Source: Roseicella sp. DB1501 | Lineage (GTDB): Bacteria; Pseudomonadota; Alphaproteobacteria; Acetobacterales; Acetobacteraceae | Direction of reading: 5' to 3' | Assembly: GCF_013112485.1 (NCBI RefSeq) | Contig: NZ_JABFHG010000019.1 | Span: 1-64,000, forward strand | Length of the DNA: 64,000 nucleotides | Shown here: positions 40,300-48,856 of the stretch, piece after piece | Numbering within the stretch: the stretch's first letter is position 1 | Layout of the letters: the number at the start of each line of letters is the position of its first letter | The notes under the pieces: model-generated | Database searches by the model: none | What the model was told of the DNA's origin: nothing | Seen by the model: only the letters and a program-made list of their open reading frames with translations | Program-made: the position numbers and the translations under genes

Positions 40300-41337
40300 A
40301 TGTCTCGCCTGTTTGACCCCGGAAAGCCGGCGTTCGTGGCAGGCAGGGTCATGCTGCGCGAGTTCGCCACCCCGGCCCCGGCCATCTCCATCCTCGCCCT
40401 GGTCCGCGATGCCGCCCATCCGGTGGATGCGGCGCTGGACAGCGTGCTGGCCCAGGACATGCGGGACTGGGAGCTGATCCTGATCGATATTGGCGAGGCC
40501 GCGGCGGCGAGCGCGGCCTTCGCCGCCGCCCTCGCCCGGCGCCGCGATCCGCGCCTCCGCCTGCTGCGGCTGGAGGGGGCCGGCGCCGCCGTCGCCCGAA
40601 GCCGGGCCATGGCCGAGTCCCGCGGCGAGGGCATGCTCCTCCTCGACACCCGCGACTGGCTGGCGCCCGGCGCCCTTGCCCGCCTCGCCGAGGCCCTCGC
40701 CGCGGCGCCCGAGGCGGTCGGTGCGCATGGCGGCTGCGCGGTGATGGCCGAGACGGCGCGGCCCGGCGACCGGCCGCTGCGAGGAAGGCAGCCCGCCCTG
40801 CCCCATGGCGACCTGCTGGAGCAGCTATTGGTCGGCAATCCCTTCGCCGATGGCGGCCAGCTCCTGCTGCGGCGGGAGGCGGTGCGGCAGGCCGGGCCCT
40901 TCCTGCCGCATCTGCGGCTCGGCGAGGATTGGGAATACTGGATCCGGCTCTCCCTGCTCGGCCCCTGGGCGGCGGTGCCCGGCGGGGGTCCGGTGCTGCA
41001 TCTGCGCCGGCGCGCCGGCCGGGCGGGGCACCGCATGCCGCGCGACCCCGCCTCCATCGCGCCCGCCATGCTGGCGATCTGGGGCAATCCGGCGCTCGAG
41101 GCGCGGCTCGGCCGGGCGCGCTTCCTCACCCTGCAGCGGCGGGCGGAGGCAGAGGCCGCCTGGACCATCGGCCAGGAGTTGATCCGCGACGGCCAGCGGG
41201 CCGCCGGGCTGGAGCGGCTGCGGGCCTCGGTGGCGCAGGCGCCAACCCCGCGGCGGGCGCTGCTGCTGGCGGCGGCGCATGCCCTGCCGATGCTGCCGCG
41301 GGCGCTGCACGGACCCTTCGTGGCCTATCCGGGATAG
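40300..41337 (+). CDS. Glycosyltransferase family 2 protein
   Basis: A 345-residue GT-A fold enzyme. Seen are the N-terminal nucleotide-sugar-binding strand (AISILALVRDAAHPVDAALDSVL), a DTRDW segment near 116 where a DxD-like site is expected, and GEDWEYWIRLSLLG near 207, typical of GT2 enzymes. Donor and acceptor are unknown. The upstream 56 bp are AT-rich. The C-terminal 90 residues are Ala/Arg-rich helix. It could act in exopolysaccharide or lipopolysaccharide synthesis, but no neighbouring gene supports this. Confidence 0.8.
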   Translation: MSRLFDPGKPAFVAGRVMLREFATPAPAISILALVRDAAHPVDAALDSVLAQDMRDWELILIDIGEAAAASAAFAAALARRRDPRLRLLRLEGAGAAVARSRAMAESRGEGMLLLDTRDWLAPGALARLAEALAAAPEAVGAHGGCAVMAETARPGDRPLRGRQPALPHGDLLEQLLVGNPFADGGQLLLRREAVRQAGPFLPHLRLGEDWEYWIRLSLLGPWAAVPGGGPVLHLRRRAGRAGHRMPRDPASIAPAMLAIWGNPALEARLGRARFLTLQRRAEAEAAWTIGQELIRDGQRAAGLERLRASVAQAPTPRRALLLAAAHALPMLPRALHGPFVAYPG

Positions 41338-41353
41338 GCGATCGCCCAGGCAT

Positions 41354-41384
41354 GAAAAAAGGCCGGACCCTCGCGGGCCCGGCC
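41354..41384 (-). terminator. rpsD terminator
   Basis: On the minus strand GGCCGGGCCC-gcga-GGGTCCGGCC (41361-41384) is followed by six Us. It lies 30 bp after the rpsD stop codon and between convergent genes. Confidence 0.88.
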
Positions 41385-41413
41385 TCCTTGCCATCCCGTC
41401 CGGGATCGGCCGA

Positions 41414-42031
41414 TCAGCGCGAGTAGAACTCGACGACCAGGTTCGGCTCCATCTGCACCGGATAGGGCACGTCGGAGAGCTTCGGCGCACGAACGAAGCG
41501 GCCGCGCATGGCGCGGTGGTCGATCTCGATATATTCCGGCACGTCGCGCTCGCCATTCTGCGCCGCGTCGAGCACGGAGGTGAGCTGCTTCGAGCGCTCC
41601 TTCACCTCGATCAGGTCGTTGTCGCGCACCTGGTAGGAGGGGATGTTGAGCCGCTTGCCGTTCACCAGCACATGGCCGTGGTTGACGAACTGCCGCGCCG
41701 CGAAGGGCGTCAGCGCCAGCTTCATGCGGTAGATAACGGCGTCCAGCCGGCGCTCCAGCAGCTCGATCAGGTTCTCGGAGGTGTCGCCCTTGCGGCGCAC
41801 GGCCTCCTCGTAATACTTGCGGAACTGCTTCTCGCCGATGTTGCCGTAGTAGCCTTTCAGCTTCTGCTTCGCCATCAGCTGCACGCCGAAGTCGGTCGGC
41901 TTCTGCTTGCGGCGGGCGCCGTGCTGGCCCGGGATCGTCTCGCGCTTGTTGATCGGAGACTTGGCGCGGCCCCAGAGGTTGACGCCGAGGCGGCGGTTGA
42001 TCTTGTACTTGGCTTCGACGCGCTTGGTCAT
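41414..42031 (-). CDS. rpsD: 30S ribosomal protein S4
   Basis: S4 is a primary assembly protein of the small subunit. The 205-residue protein has the conserved zinc-free N-terminus ([19 protein letters not shown]) and the S4 RNA-binding domain ([36 protein letters not shown]). It is monocistronic, with a strong promoter and a canonical terminator. The start MTKRVEAK is preferred; the open frame upstream is untranslated leader. S4 often autoregulates translation, and the 125-nt leader could serve this. Confidence 0.97.
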   Translation of the reverse strand: MTKRVEAKYKINRRLGVNLWGRAKSPINKRETIPGQHGARRKQKPTDFGVQLMAKQKLKGYYGNIGEKQFRKYYEEAVRRKGDTSENLIELLERRLDAVIYRMKLALTPFAARQFVNHGHVLVNGKRLNIPSYQVRDNDLIEVKERSKQLTSVLDAAQNGERDVPEYIEIDHRAMRGRFVRAPKLSDVPYPVQMEPNLVVEFYSR

Positions 42032-42162
42032 GCGGCGTGCTTCGCCACCCCGTTGCGGGCGGCCCTTCTTCGCTGTGTTGTCCCGGTAGGCCCCGGCCCG
42101 GCATGGGTCAGGGCGGGCGCGCACCCCGAAGGTACGTCCACGTTCCCAGGAAGAGGTGCGGC

Positions 42163-42191
42163 CTATAGGCGGCGGCGGCCCCGCTTGTCAA
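42163..42191 (-). promoter_or_regulatory. rpsD promoter
   Basis: Perfect -35 TTGACA (42186-42191) and -10 CTATAG (42163-42168) with a 17-bp spacer on the minus strand. Transcription would start near 42156, leaving a leader of about 125 nt before the rpsD ATG. Confidence 0.82.
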
Positions 42192-42219
42192 ACCCGGGCG
42201 GCACCGCTTAATCGCCCGC

Positions 42220-42438
42220 ATGGGCGTGACACGCGAAGAGATCCTGGTGCTCGGCCTGACGGCCGGCGTGATGGGCGCCCTGGTGGGCGGGCTGATGCTC
42301 GGGGTCGGGCTCGGCCTCGCCGTGAACGGGGCGCATATCGGCTGGCTGCTGGCGCTGCCGGCGGCGCCGGTGGCGGGCATCCTCGGCTACCTGCTGGCGC
42401 GGCGGCTGGCGAAGCGGCTGCCGGCGACGCGGCTCTGA
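42220..42438 (+). CDS. 72-aa two-pass membrane protein
   Basis: Two Gly-rich hydrophobic segments (LGLTAGVMGALVGGLMLGVG and IGWLLALPAAPVAGILGYLL) separated by AVNGAH, with a basic C-terminus (ARRLAKRLP). It is divergent from rpsD and has no recognised family. The upstream ATTAATCG-like region offers no clear RBS. Confidence 0.5.
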   Translation: MGVTREEILVLGLTAGVMGALVGGLMLGVGLGLAVNGAHIGWLLALPAAPVAGILGYLLARRLAKRLPATRL

Positions 42439-42452
42439 GGGCGGCACCCAGA

Positions 42453-42595
42453 CTGGTCTAGTGTCCTGCCCGCGAAGTTCGTGGGTTCACCCACGGACCT
42501 CGCGGACCAGCAGGCCACTGAAAACAAAGGCTAGTGTCCTGATCTCGAAGTCTGCAGGATTTCGAGATCAGGACACTAGCCCCTCCCTGGTCTAG
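42453..42595. mobile_element. MITE-like palindromic element pair with CTAG ends
   Basis: Two palindromes begin with the same CTAGTGTCCTG. The first (about 42458-42519) is imperfect, with an internal stem CGCGAAGTTCGTGGG/CCCACGGACCTCGCG. The second (42531-42579) has perfect 19-bp arms starting and ending in CTAG, with an 11-nt loop. Direct repeats CTGGTCTAG (42453-42461 and 42587-42595) flank the whole. CTAG/TA targeting is typical of IS630-type elements. No transposase is present. The right flank contains the stop codon of the trmJ-like gene. Confidence 0.6.
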
Positions 42596-43716
42596 CCCCC
42601 TTCCGCATCCTCCGGATCGGGCCGCCCGCGCCGCATCCGGCCGCGCGAGAGCTCCGTCACCACCCCATGCAGGGTGCGCAGCTCCTGCTCCGTCACCTCG
42701 CCCCGCTCGAACCAGTGGCGGAGGTTGCGCACCATGCCGGGACGCTTCGGCTGGTTGTCGAGGAAGCCGCTGGCATCCAGCTCCGCCACCAGCCGGCCGA
42801 GGAAGCCCTCGAGCTGGCCCTTGGTCGCCACCTGCGTCTCATGCGTCTGGAGCTGGCGCGGCGGCGTTGGCTCGGCCGCCGTCCACCATTCATAGGCGAG
42901 GATCATCACCGCCTGCCCCAGGTTCAGCGACATATGCGCCGGGTTCAGCGGGTAGCGCACCAGCGTGTCGGCGCAGGCGACGTCGTCATTCTCGAGCCCC
43001 GCCCGCTCCGGGCCGAACAGCACGGCGGCGCGCAGCCCGCGCGCGTTGATCTCCCACAGGTCCTCGGCGGCGGCGCGGGCGGTGCGCAGCGGCACGACGA
43101 TGTGGCGCGGCCGCGGGCAGGTGGCGAAGACCCGCTGGCAATCGGCGACGGCGCTGGCCGTGTCGGGGAAGAGCTGCGCTGCCTCCAGGATCGGGTCGGC
43201 GCCCGAGGCCGTGCGCCAGGCGCGGTCCTGCGGCCAGCCGTCGCGCGGCGCCACCAGCCGCAGGTGGAACAGCCCGCCATTGGCCATGGCGCGGGCCACG
43301 GCGCCGATATTCTCGGCGAGCTGCGGCCGCACCAGGACAACGATGGGGCTCTCGCCCGGGGGCGGGTGCAGATCGGCGGCGGGCTTGCCGCCGCGCGTCC
43401 AGGCCTCCGGCATCAGCCGGTGGGCGCCGAGGGCGAAGGCCAGCGCCGGGCGTAGCCGCCACGCCCCCTGCCCGTCCGGCTCGGCCAGCAGGGCCAGCGG
43501 ATCGGAGGGCGGATCGGCCTCCAGCGCCGCCGCCAGCTCGCCGGCCAGCGCCCGATAGGCGCCGATCTCCTGGCCGGCACCGGCGGCGAGCGCGGCCTCC
43601 GTCGCGGTGCAGTCCGGCGCCTCCAGATGCGCCCGCAGCCAGGCGCGCTTCGCATCCGTCAGCGCGATGCGCTTGATGGCGTCGAGCCAGTCCTCCGGCG
43701 AGGGTGCGCCGCTCAC
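42592..43716 (-). CDS. TrmJ-like tRNA/rRNA methyltransferase with extra N-terminal domain
   Basis: The C-terminal part (from about residue 122 of 374) is a SPOUT methyltransferase of the TrmJ type: [34 protein letters not shown] and the knot motif [15 protein letters not shown]. TrmJ 2'-O-methylates position 32 of tRNAs. The first 120 residues ([20 protein letters not shown] ...) are not part of usual TrmJ and are unidentified. A GTG at 43716 overlaps the cysS stop (GTGA); an ATG 12 bases upstream is possible. The TAG stop lies in the flanking repeat of a mobile-element-like palindrome. Confidence 0.85.
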   Translation of the reverse strand: MSGAPSPEDWLDAIKRIALTDAKRAWLRAHLEAPDCTATEAALAAGAGQEIGAYRALAGELAAALEADPPSDPLALLAEPDGQGAWRLRPALAFALGAHRLMPEAWTRGGKPAADLHPPPGESPIVVLVRPQLAENIGAVARAMANGGLFHLRLVAPRDGWPQDRAWRTASGADPILEAAQLFPDTASAVADCQRVFATCPRPRHIVVPLRTARAAAEDLWEINARGLRAAVLFGPERAGLENDDVACADTLVRYPLNPAHMSLNLGQAVMILAYEWWTAAEPTPPRQLQTHETQVATKGQLEGFLGRLVAELDASGFLDNQPKRPGMVRNLRHWFERGEVTEQELRTLHGVVTELSRGRMRRGRPDPEDAEGG

Positions 43717-45230
43717 GCCCGTCGCCAACTGGTGCCTTGCGGCCCGTCCTCGAGGACGATGCCTTTCGCCTTCAACTCGTCGCGGATGCGGTCGGCCTCG
43801 GCGAAATTGCGTGCCTTGCGGGCCGCCAAACGCTGGTCAACTGCGCGATCAATTTCTGCGTCCTCGCTTGCGAAAGCTGCTGGAGACGCTGTGTCGAGGT
43901 GCCATGTGGTCGTTAAGGTTTGGCCGTCTACCGTAGCAGAGCCCGCAGATGGACGCCCCCTAAGCCACTCTCGCGGTTCCGATCTGCACAGCCCCAGCAC
44001 CCCGGCCGCCTCCCGGAAGGCGGCGGCGGCGAGGCCGGCCACCACCGGCCAGGACTTGCCGATCCGGTGCAGCACCGCGGTCGCGCTGCCGCCGACCGAG
44101 GCGACGTTCTCGATCGTCCGCAGGTCGCGCAGCCGGGCCAGCGCCAGCGGCGTGTTGAGGTCGTCCAGCAGCGGCGCCAGCGCCCAGTCCGCCATCTCGG
44201 CCAGCACCGTCTCATGCCCGTCGGCCGGCTCCACGGCGCGCGCCAGCATGGCGTAGTGGTCGTCGAGCTCCGCCTTCGCCTCCTCCAGCCCGGCGAAGGT
44301 GAAGTCGAGATCGGCGCGGTAATGCGTGCGCAGCAGCAGCAGCCGGAAGGCCTCGCCGGCCCAGGCGCCGCGCGCCAGGATGTCGCGCACGGTGAGGAAA
44401 TTGCCGAGCGACTTCGACATCTTTTCGCCATCGACACGCAGCATGCCGTTGTGCAGCCAGATATTGGCCATGCGCGGCGTGCCGAAGGCGCAGCGGCTCT
44501 GCGCCAGCTCGTTCTCGTGGTGCGGGAAGATCAGGTCGTGCCCGCCTCCATGGATGTCGAAGACCTCGCCCAGCGCCCGCCAGGACATGGCCGAGCACTC
44601 GATGTGCCAGCCCGGCCGGCCGCGGCCCCAGGGGCTGTCCCAGCCCGGCTGCTCCGGCGTGCTCGGCTTCCACAGCACGAAATCGCCCGGGTCGCGCTTG
44701 TAGGGCGCCACCTCGATCCGCGCCCCAGCCAGCATCTCCTCCGTGCTGCGGCCCGAGAGCTGGCCGTAATCGGGGAAGGAGGGGACGCTGAACAGCACAT
44801 GCCCCTCGGCGGCATAGGCATGGCCGTTGGCGATCAGCCGCTCGATGAGCTGGATCATCGGCGCGATGGAGTCGGTCGCCCGCGGCTCCTCATCCGGCGG
44901 CAGGGCGCCGAGGGCCGCCATGTCGCGGTGGAAATCCGCCGTGGTGCGGGCGGTGATGGCGGCGATGGGCTCGCCCGTCTCCAGGCTGCGGGCGGTGATC
45001 TTGTCCTCGACATCGGTGATGTTGCGGACATAGGTCACGCGCGGAAAGAGCCGCCGCAGCAGCCGCGCCAGCAGGTCGAAGACCACGACGGGGCGGGCAT
45101 TGCCGAGATGCGCCAGGTCGTAGACCGTCGGCCCGCAGACATAGAGCCGGACATGACCGGGGTCGATCGGCGCGAAGCGGTCCTTCGCGCGGGTCAGGCT
45201 GTTGTGCAGCAGGAGGTCGGTGGTCATCAC
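43713..45230 (-). CDS. cysS: Cysteine--tRNA ligase
   Basis: A class I synthetase charging tRNA-Cys. The zinc/HIGH region is [18 protein letters not shown] and the KMSKS loop is [13 protein letters not shown]. At 505 residues it is about 40 longer than the usual ~460; the extra sequence lies near 420-460 ([19 protein letters not shown]), just before the conserved [17 protein letters not shown], and is encoded by a less GC-rich DNA stretch (about 43850-43965). MMTT begins the protein. It overlaps the trmJ-like gene. Confidence 0.95.
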   Translation of the reverse strand: MMTTDLLLHNSLTRAKDRFAPIDPGHVRLYVCGPTVYDLAHLGNARPVVVFDLLARLLRRLFPRVTYVRNITDVEDKITARSLETGEPIAAITARTTADFHRDMAALGALPPDEEPRATDSIAPMIQLIERLIANGHAYAAEGHVLFSVPSFPDYGQLSGRSTEEMLAGARIEVAPYKRDPGDFVLWKPSTPEQPGWDSPWGRGRPGWHIECSAMSWRALGEVFDIHGGGHDLIFPHHENELAQSRCAFGTPRMANIWLHNGMLRVDGEKMSKSLGNFLTVRDILARGAWAGEAFRLLLLRTHYRADLDFTFAGLEEAKAELDDHYAMLARAVEPADGHETVLAEMADWALAPLLDDLNTPLALARLRDLRTIENVASVGGSATAVLHRIGKSWPVVAGLAAAAFREAAGVLGLCRSEPREWLRGRPSAGSATVDGQTLTTTWHLDTASPAAFASEDAEIDRAVDQRLAARKARNFAEADRIRDELKAKGIVLEDGPQGTSWRRA

Positions 45231-45415
45231 GGCGCATCCATAATGCGGTCGCGGCCAGAACGCACCACCCGGCGGGCAGCGATTCGCCGGGATGCGCGAT
45301 GGGACGCGCGATGAGATGCGTCATGCCGGGCGCCTCACCCAGCCGCGATGGGCCGAGCGGGGAACCGGGCGACGGGGGGACGTTAGGGGCTGCTCACGGT
45401 AGGAGAGAACACGCC

Positions 45416-45742
45416 ATGCTCCGCAGCCTTGCCATCGGCCTCGCCGCCACCCTCGCCATCGCCCCGGCCCTCGCCCAGCGCGACGGCACCCCCGGCAATC
45501 CGCCGAGCACCGCCGTCCAGCGCGGGCTTGACCGCGCCACCGGCGCCGCGCCGACGCCGGCCGACGGCACCCCCGGCAACCCGCCCGGCACCGCCGCGGG
45601 CCGCGCCGTGGACAGGGCGACCGGCTCCAACATCAGCGGCGCCAATCCGAGCCGCAGCACCCCGGCCAGCCGCGAGCGGGCGCGCGAGGGCAAGCATACC
45701 GGCCAGCACAAGGATATGAACGGATCGACGACCACCCGCTGA
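45416..45742 (+). CDS. Secreted protein with an internal 33-residue duplication
   Basis: The 108-residue product has a signal peptide (MLRSLAIGLAATLAIAPALA) and two similar blocks: DGTPGNPPSTAVQRGLDRATG and DGTPGNPPGTAAGRAVDRATG. The C-terminus is basic and His-containing. AGGAGAG lies upstream of ATG 45416. No family is recognised. Gap 45231-45415 holds no other feature that I see. Confidence 0.65.
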   Translation: MLRSLAIGLAATLAIAPALAQRDGTPGNPPSTAVQRGLDRATGAAPTPADGTPGNPPGTAAGRAVDRATGSNISGANPSRSTPASRERAREGKHTGQHKDMNGSTTTR

Positions 45743-45750
45743 TACTACGT

Positions 45751-45862
45751 GCGCGAAGGTGAAACCTTCGCGCCCCTCAAACGCCGGGCGCAAACCTCCG
45801 GTTTGCTTGGCTTCGCTGCATAAGCAGCGGCGCTCCTTCGGGCGCTCGGCCCTGCGGGCCGT
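45751..45862 (+). repeat. Intergenic multi-hairpin repeat, copy B
   Basis: Structure in order: hairpin GCGCGAAGGT/ACCTTCGCGC (45751-45773), CCCCTCAAACGCCGGGCGC box, hairpin CAAACC-tcc-GGTTTG, CTTGGCTTCG box, hairpin CGCTGC-ataa-GCAGCG, then GGCGCTCCTTCGGGCGC and GGCCCTGCGGGCC. It is the cleanest copy. It lies between convergent genes, so a terminator role is possible. Confidence 0.75.
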
Positions 45863-45943
45863 AGTCGTTACTGCGCGCGCCAGGTATGACCGAGCGGCGG
45901 GGAGGTCCAGGCGGACGCGCCCGGCCGCCTCCCCGCCTGCCGC

Positions 45944-46765
45944 TCAGTACCGGATGCGCGAGGTCAGCACGCCGGTCGGCGCATCCCGGGTGACCAGCCC
46001 GCCGCCATCGAAGGCGCGCCGGGACGGGTCGTCCGCCACCGGCTGGTAATAGTCGCTGCCGCGCATCCCGCCCCCGGCATAAGCCAGATCGGCGGTCTCG
46101 ACCGCGCGGCCGGCCGGGGCGGCAGCATAGGTGGCGAAGGGCCCGGTCAGGGCCACGGCGCCGCCGAGCCGGGGCGCCACGCTGGCCAGGTAGTTCAGCG
46201 TCTCGTCCGGCAGGACGGTGGCGCCGTCCAACACCGCCTCCACCCGCTCCGGCCCGGCATTATAGGCGGCGAGGAAGCCTGGCGCGCCGAAACGGTCGTA
46301 CATCGCCCGGATATAGGCGGCCCCGGCCAGGATGTTGTCGCGCGGCTCATAGGGGTCGGGCCCGAGTCCGTGGCGCGCCGCCAGCGCGTCGTAGGTGCGC
46401 GGCATCACCTGCATCAGCCCCATGGCGCCGACCGGCGAGGTGATCGGCCGGCCGCTGCCGTCATAGAGCCGCCCGCCGCTCTCCTGCCGCATCACCGCGC
46501 GGATCCAGCCTTCCGGCACGCCGAAGCGGTTCGCCGCCTCGCGGATATGCGGCCCCCAGGGATCGCCCGGCGGGCCGGGCACCGCATAGGCCGTAGCGCT
46601 GCGGGCGCGGTAGACGCGCGCCTCGGCGCGGGAGACGTCGAGGTCGTAGCCGTAATCGCCGTTGCCGTCATAGCCGCGGCGGCCGTCCCAGACGAAGGCC
46701 GGGCGCGGCGCGCAGGCGGCGAGGGCGCCGGCGAGCAGCAGGGCGGACAGGCAGGGCCAGGACAT
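45944..46765 (-). CDS. Lipoprotein lytic transglycosylase (SLT family)
   Basis: A 273-residue murein lytic enzyme. The N-terminus has a lipobox (LAGALAACA). The SLT core shows the catalytic Glu in AVMRQESGG near residue 95, GAMGLMQVMPRTYDALA and the later YNAGPERVEAVL. The Gly/Tyr-rich N-terminal linker (GYDGNGDYGYD) is unusual. A hairpin lies four bases before its ATG. It follows gltX on the same strand. Confidence 0.9.
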   Translation of the reverse strand: MSWPCLSALLLAGALAACAPRPAFVWDGRRGYDGNGDYGYDLDVSRAEARVYRARSATAYAVPGPPGDPWGPHIREAANRFGVPEGWIRAVMRQESGGRLYDGSGRPITSPVGAMGLMQVMPRTYDALAARHGLGPDPYEPRDNILAGAAYIRAMYDRFGAPGFLAAYNAGPERVEAVLDGATVLPDETLNYLASVAPRLGGAVALTGPFATYAAAPAGRAVETADLAYAGGGMRGSDYYQPVADDPSRRAFDGGGLVTRDAPTGVLTSRIRY

Positions 46766-46769
46766 GCGG

Positions 46770-46792
46770 TGGCACCAGGACAGCGTGCCACA
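46770..46792 (-). promoter_or_regulatory. Hairpin directly before the lytic transglycosylase start codon
   Basis: GTGGCAC (46770-46776) and GTGCCAC (46786-46792) with a 9-nt loop, four bases upstream of the ATG. It would occupy the ribosome-binding region and could regulate translation, or be the end of the gltX message. Confidence 0.3.
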
Positions 46793-46819
46793 GCATAGCC
46801 GGGATCGCCGGTACCGAGT

Positions 46820-48154
46820 TTAATTTCCAGCAGCGATCCGCAGCCGCTGCGCCGCGCGCTCCGGCCCGATCAGCGGCAGCAGCGCCTGCATCTCCGGCCC
46901 GTGCTCCTCGCCGGTGAGGGCGAGGCGGAGCGGCAGGAAGAGCGCCCTGCCCTTGCGGCCGGTCGAGGCCTTGAGCGCGCCGGTCCAGGCGCCCCAGCTC
47001 GTCGCGTCCCAGGGGGCGGGCGGCAGGGCGGCGAGGGCGTCGCGGAGATACCCCTCCTCCCCCGGCTGCGGCGGCGGCACGACGGTGCCGCGCACCACCT
47101 CGAACCAGCCCCGCGCCTCGGAGAGCAGGTCGAGATTGCCGCGGATGGCGTGCCAGAAGGCCTCGTCCGCGCCCTCCGGAAGCTGCGCCCGCACGCTCTC
47201 GAAGGAGGCGCCGTGCAGGTGCCGCCGGTTGAGCGCCAGGAGCTGGCCGATATCGAAGCGCGCCGGGGATTTCGAGATCGCCTCCAGCCGGAAGCCGGCG
47301 ACCAGGTCGCGCGGCAGGCCAGGCACCGGGTCCTGCGCCGTCCCGAGCGCCGCGAGATAGCCCGCGAGCGCCGCCGGCTCGATCCCGTCGCGGCGGAGCT
47401 GGCGCAGCGAGAGCGAGCCGAGGCGCTTCGAGAGCGGCCCGCCATCCGCATCGGTCAACAGCGGCAGATGCGCGAAGGCGAGCCGCGCCGGATCGCCGCC
47501 GAGCGCCTGCCAGAGATCGATCTGCACGCCGGTATTCGTCACATGGTCCTCGCCGCGGACGATATGCGTGATGCCGCTCTCGAGGTCGTCCACCACGCTG
47601 GTGAAGGTGTAGAGCGGCGTGCCGTCGGCGCGGATCAGCACCGGGTCGGAGAGGCTCGGCAGCTTCACCCGGCGCGGGCCGAGCACGCCGTCCTGCCAGG
47701 TGACCTCGCGGGTCTCGAGCAGGAAGCGCCAATAGGGCACCTTGCCGTTGGCCAGCGCCCGCTCGTACTGCTCGGGCGTCATGCGCAGCGCGCCGCGGTC
47801 GTAGATGGGCGGCCGCTTCTGGCGGAGCTGCTGCTCGCGCTTGTAGCGCAGCTCCTCCTCGGATTCGAAGCAGGGATAGAGCCGGCCGGCCCCCTTCAGC
47901 CGCTCCGCCGCCGCCTGGTAGAGCGGCAGCCGGTCGGACTGGCGGAACTGCTCGTCCCAGTCGAGGCCGAGCCAGCGGAGGTCCTCCTCCAGCGCCTCGG
48001 CATAATCGGCGCGGCTGCGCTCGGTATCGGTGTCGTCGAGGCGCAGCAGCACGCTGCCGCCGCGCTGGCGGGCGAGCAGCCAGTTGACCAGGGCGGCGCG
48101 GGCATTGCCGACATGCAGGTAGCCGGTCGGCGAGGGGGCGAAGCGGAGTTTCAC
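46820..48154 (-). CDS. gltX: Glutamate--tRNA ligase
   Basis: A class I synthetase of 444 residues. The HIGH-like motif is TGYLHVGNAR near residue 12 and the KMSKS-like motif is PLSKRLGSLS near 240. Many alphaproteobacteria carry two gltX copies; this shorter type may be the non-discriminating or tRNA-Gln specific one, which cannot be decided from this window. It is preceded by an acidic unknown protein and followed by the transglycosylase. Confidence 0.93.
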   Translation of the reverse strand: MKLRFAPSPTGYLHVGNARAALVNWLLARQRGGSVLLRLDDTDTERSRADYAEALEEDLRWLGLDWDEQFRQSDRLPLYQAAAERLKGAGRLYPCFESEEELRYKREQQLRQKRPPIYDRGALRMTPEQYERALANGKVPYWRFLLETREVTWQDGVLGPRRVKLPSLSDPVLIRADGTPLYTFTSVVDDLESGITHIVRGEDHVTNTGVQIDLWQALGGDPARLAFAHLPLLTDADGGPLSKRLGSLSLRQLRRDGIEPAALAGYLAALGTAQDPVPGLPRDLVAGFRLEAISKSPARFDIGQLLALNRRHLHGASFESVRAQLPEGADEAFWHAIRGNLDLLSEARGWFEVVRGTVVPPPQPGEEGYLRDALAALPPAPWDATSWGAWTGALKASTGRKGRALFLPLRLALTGEEHGPEMQALLPLIGPERAAQRLRIAAGN

Positions 48155-48236
48155 GAACCGGGCTCCGGCGCGGCGTCATCGGCGGCTGGCCGGCGCGTCG
48201 CGGGACTGGCGATGGGGGGGATGATAGCGGCCCGGC

Positions 48237-48620
48237 TCATTCCTCCTCCTCCGCCTCGTCCTCGTCGCGCCGGGGGTCGAGGGCGCGCCAGTTGCGCTCC
48301 TCGGCATCGCCGGGCGGGCGGGCGGCGAAATCCTTCAGCTCGGCGGCGCTGCGCCAGGCCTGCTCGGCACCGCCGACCACCTCGGCATCCTCGCCGAAGG
48401 CGAACCAGGCGGTCACCACATCGGCGGGCGCCATGCCACGGCTGCGGCAGCGCTCGAGGCTGTCGCGGACGTAGCGACGGGCGAAGGCGTTGGCATGCTC
48501 CAGGGTCTGGAAGCCGCGGATCGTCTCGACCGGATCGGCGCCGTTGCCGCCGGAGAGGTCGAGGATGCGGACGGCATAGCCGCCCTTCTGGCCGAACAGG
48601 CCGGTATCGAATGCATTCAT
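48237..48620 (-). CDS. Unknown 127-aa protein with acidic C-terminal tail
   Basis: MNAFDTGLFGQKGGYAVRIL begins a compact alpha/beta-looking protein (FQTLEHANAFARRYVRDSLE ... VVTAWFAFGEDAEVVGG) with a highly acidic tail (DEDEAEEEE). It is upstream of gltX with an 82-bp gap. No family is recognised. Codon use is like that of neighbours, so it is likely a real gene. Confidence 0.65.
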   Translation of the reverse strand: MNAFDTGLFGQKGGYAVRILDLSGGNGADPVETIRGFQTLEHANAFARRYVRDSLERCRSRGMAPADVVTAWFAFGEDAEVVGGAEQAWRSAAELKDFAARPPGDAEERNWRALDPRRDEDEAEEEE

Positions 48621-48821
48621 GCTGCCTGACCCCTTGGCTGCTTCCCTGGTTGGTCCCTGGCCGATCCGCGGTGGCGATCTGCCTGGACCAACGCCGGCCG
48701 GGCCGGAAGGGCACGCCGATCGAGGACGGGCTTCTACAGCGGATCGCCCGCCGGCGCGACGGCCCGGCCGGGAGGCAGGGCCAGGGAAAGGCCGGGGTGG
48801 CAAGGCCGGGGTGACAAGCTC

Positions 48822-48843
48822 GGGGCGGCAAGGCCGCCGCCCC
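48822..48843 (-). terminator. Hairpin downstream of nicotinate phosphoribosyltransferase
   Basis: GGGGCGGC (48822-48829) pairs with GCCGCCCC (48836-48843), 14 bases after the stop codon, with no U-tract. Two copies of AAGGCCGGGGTG lie in the same 236-bp gap (48621-48856), which otherwise shows nothing recognised. Confidence 0.35.
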
Positions 48844-48856
48844 GGGCGCCGCGGCA

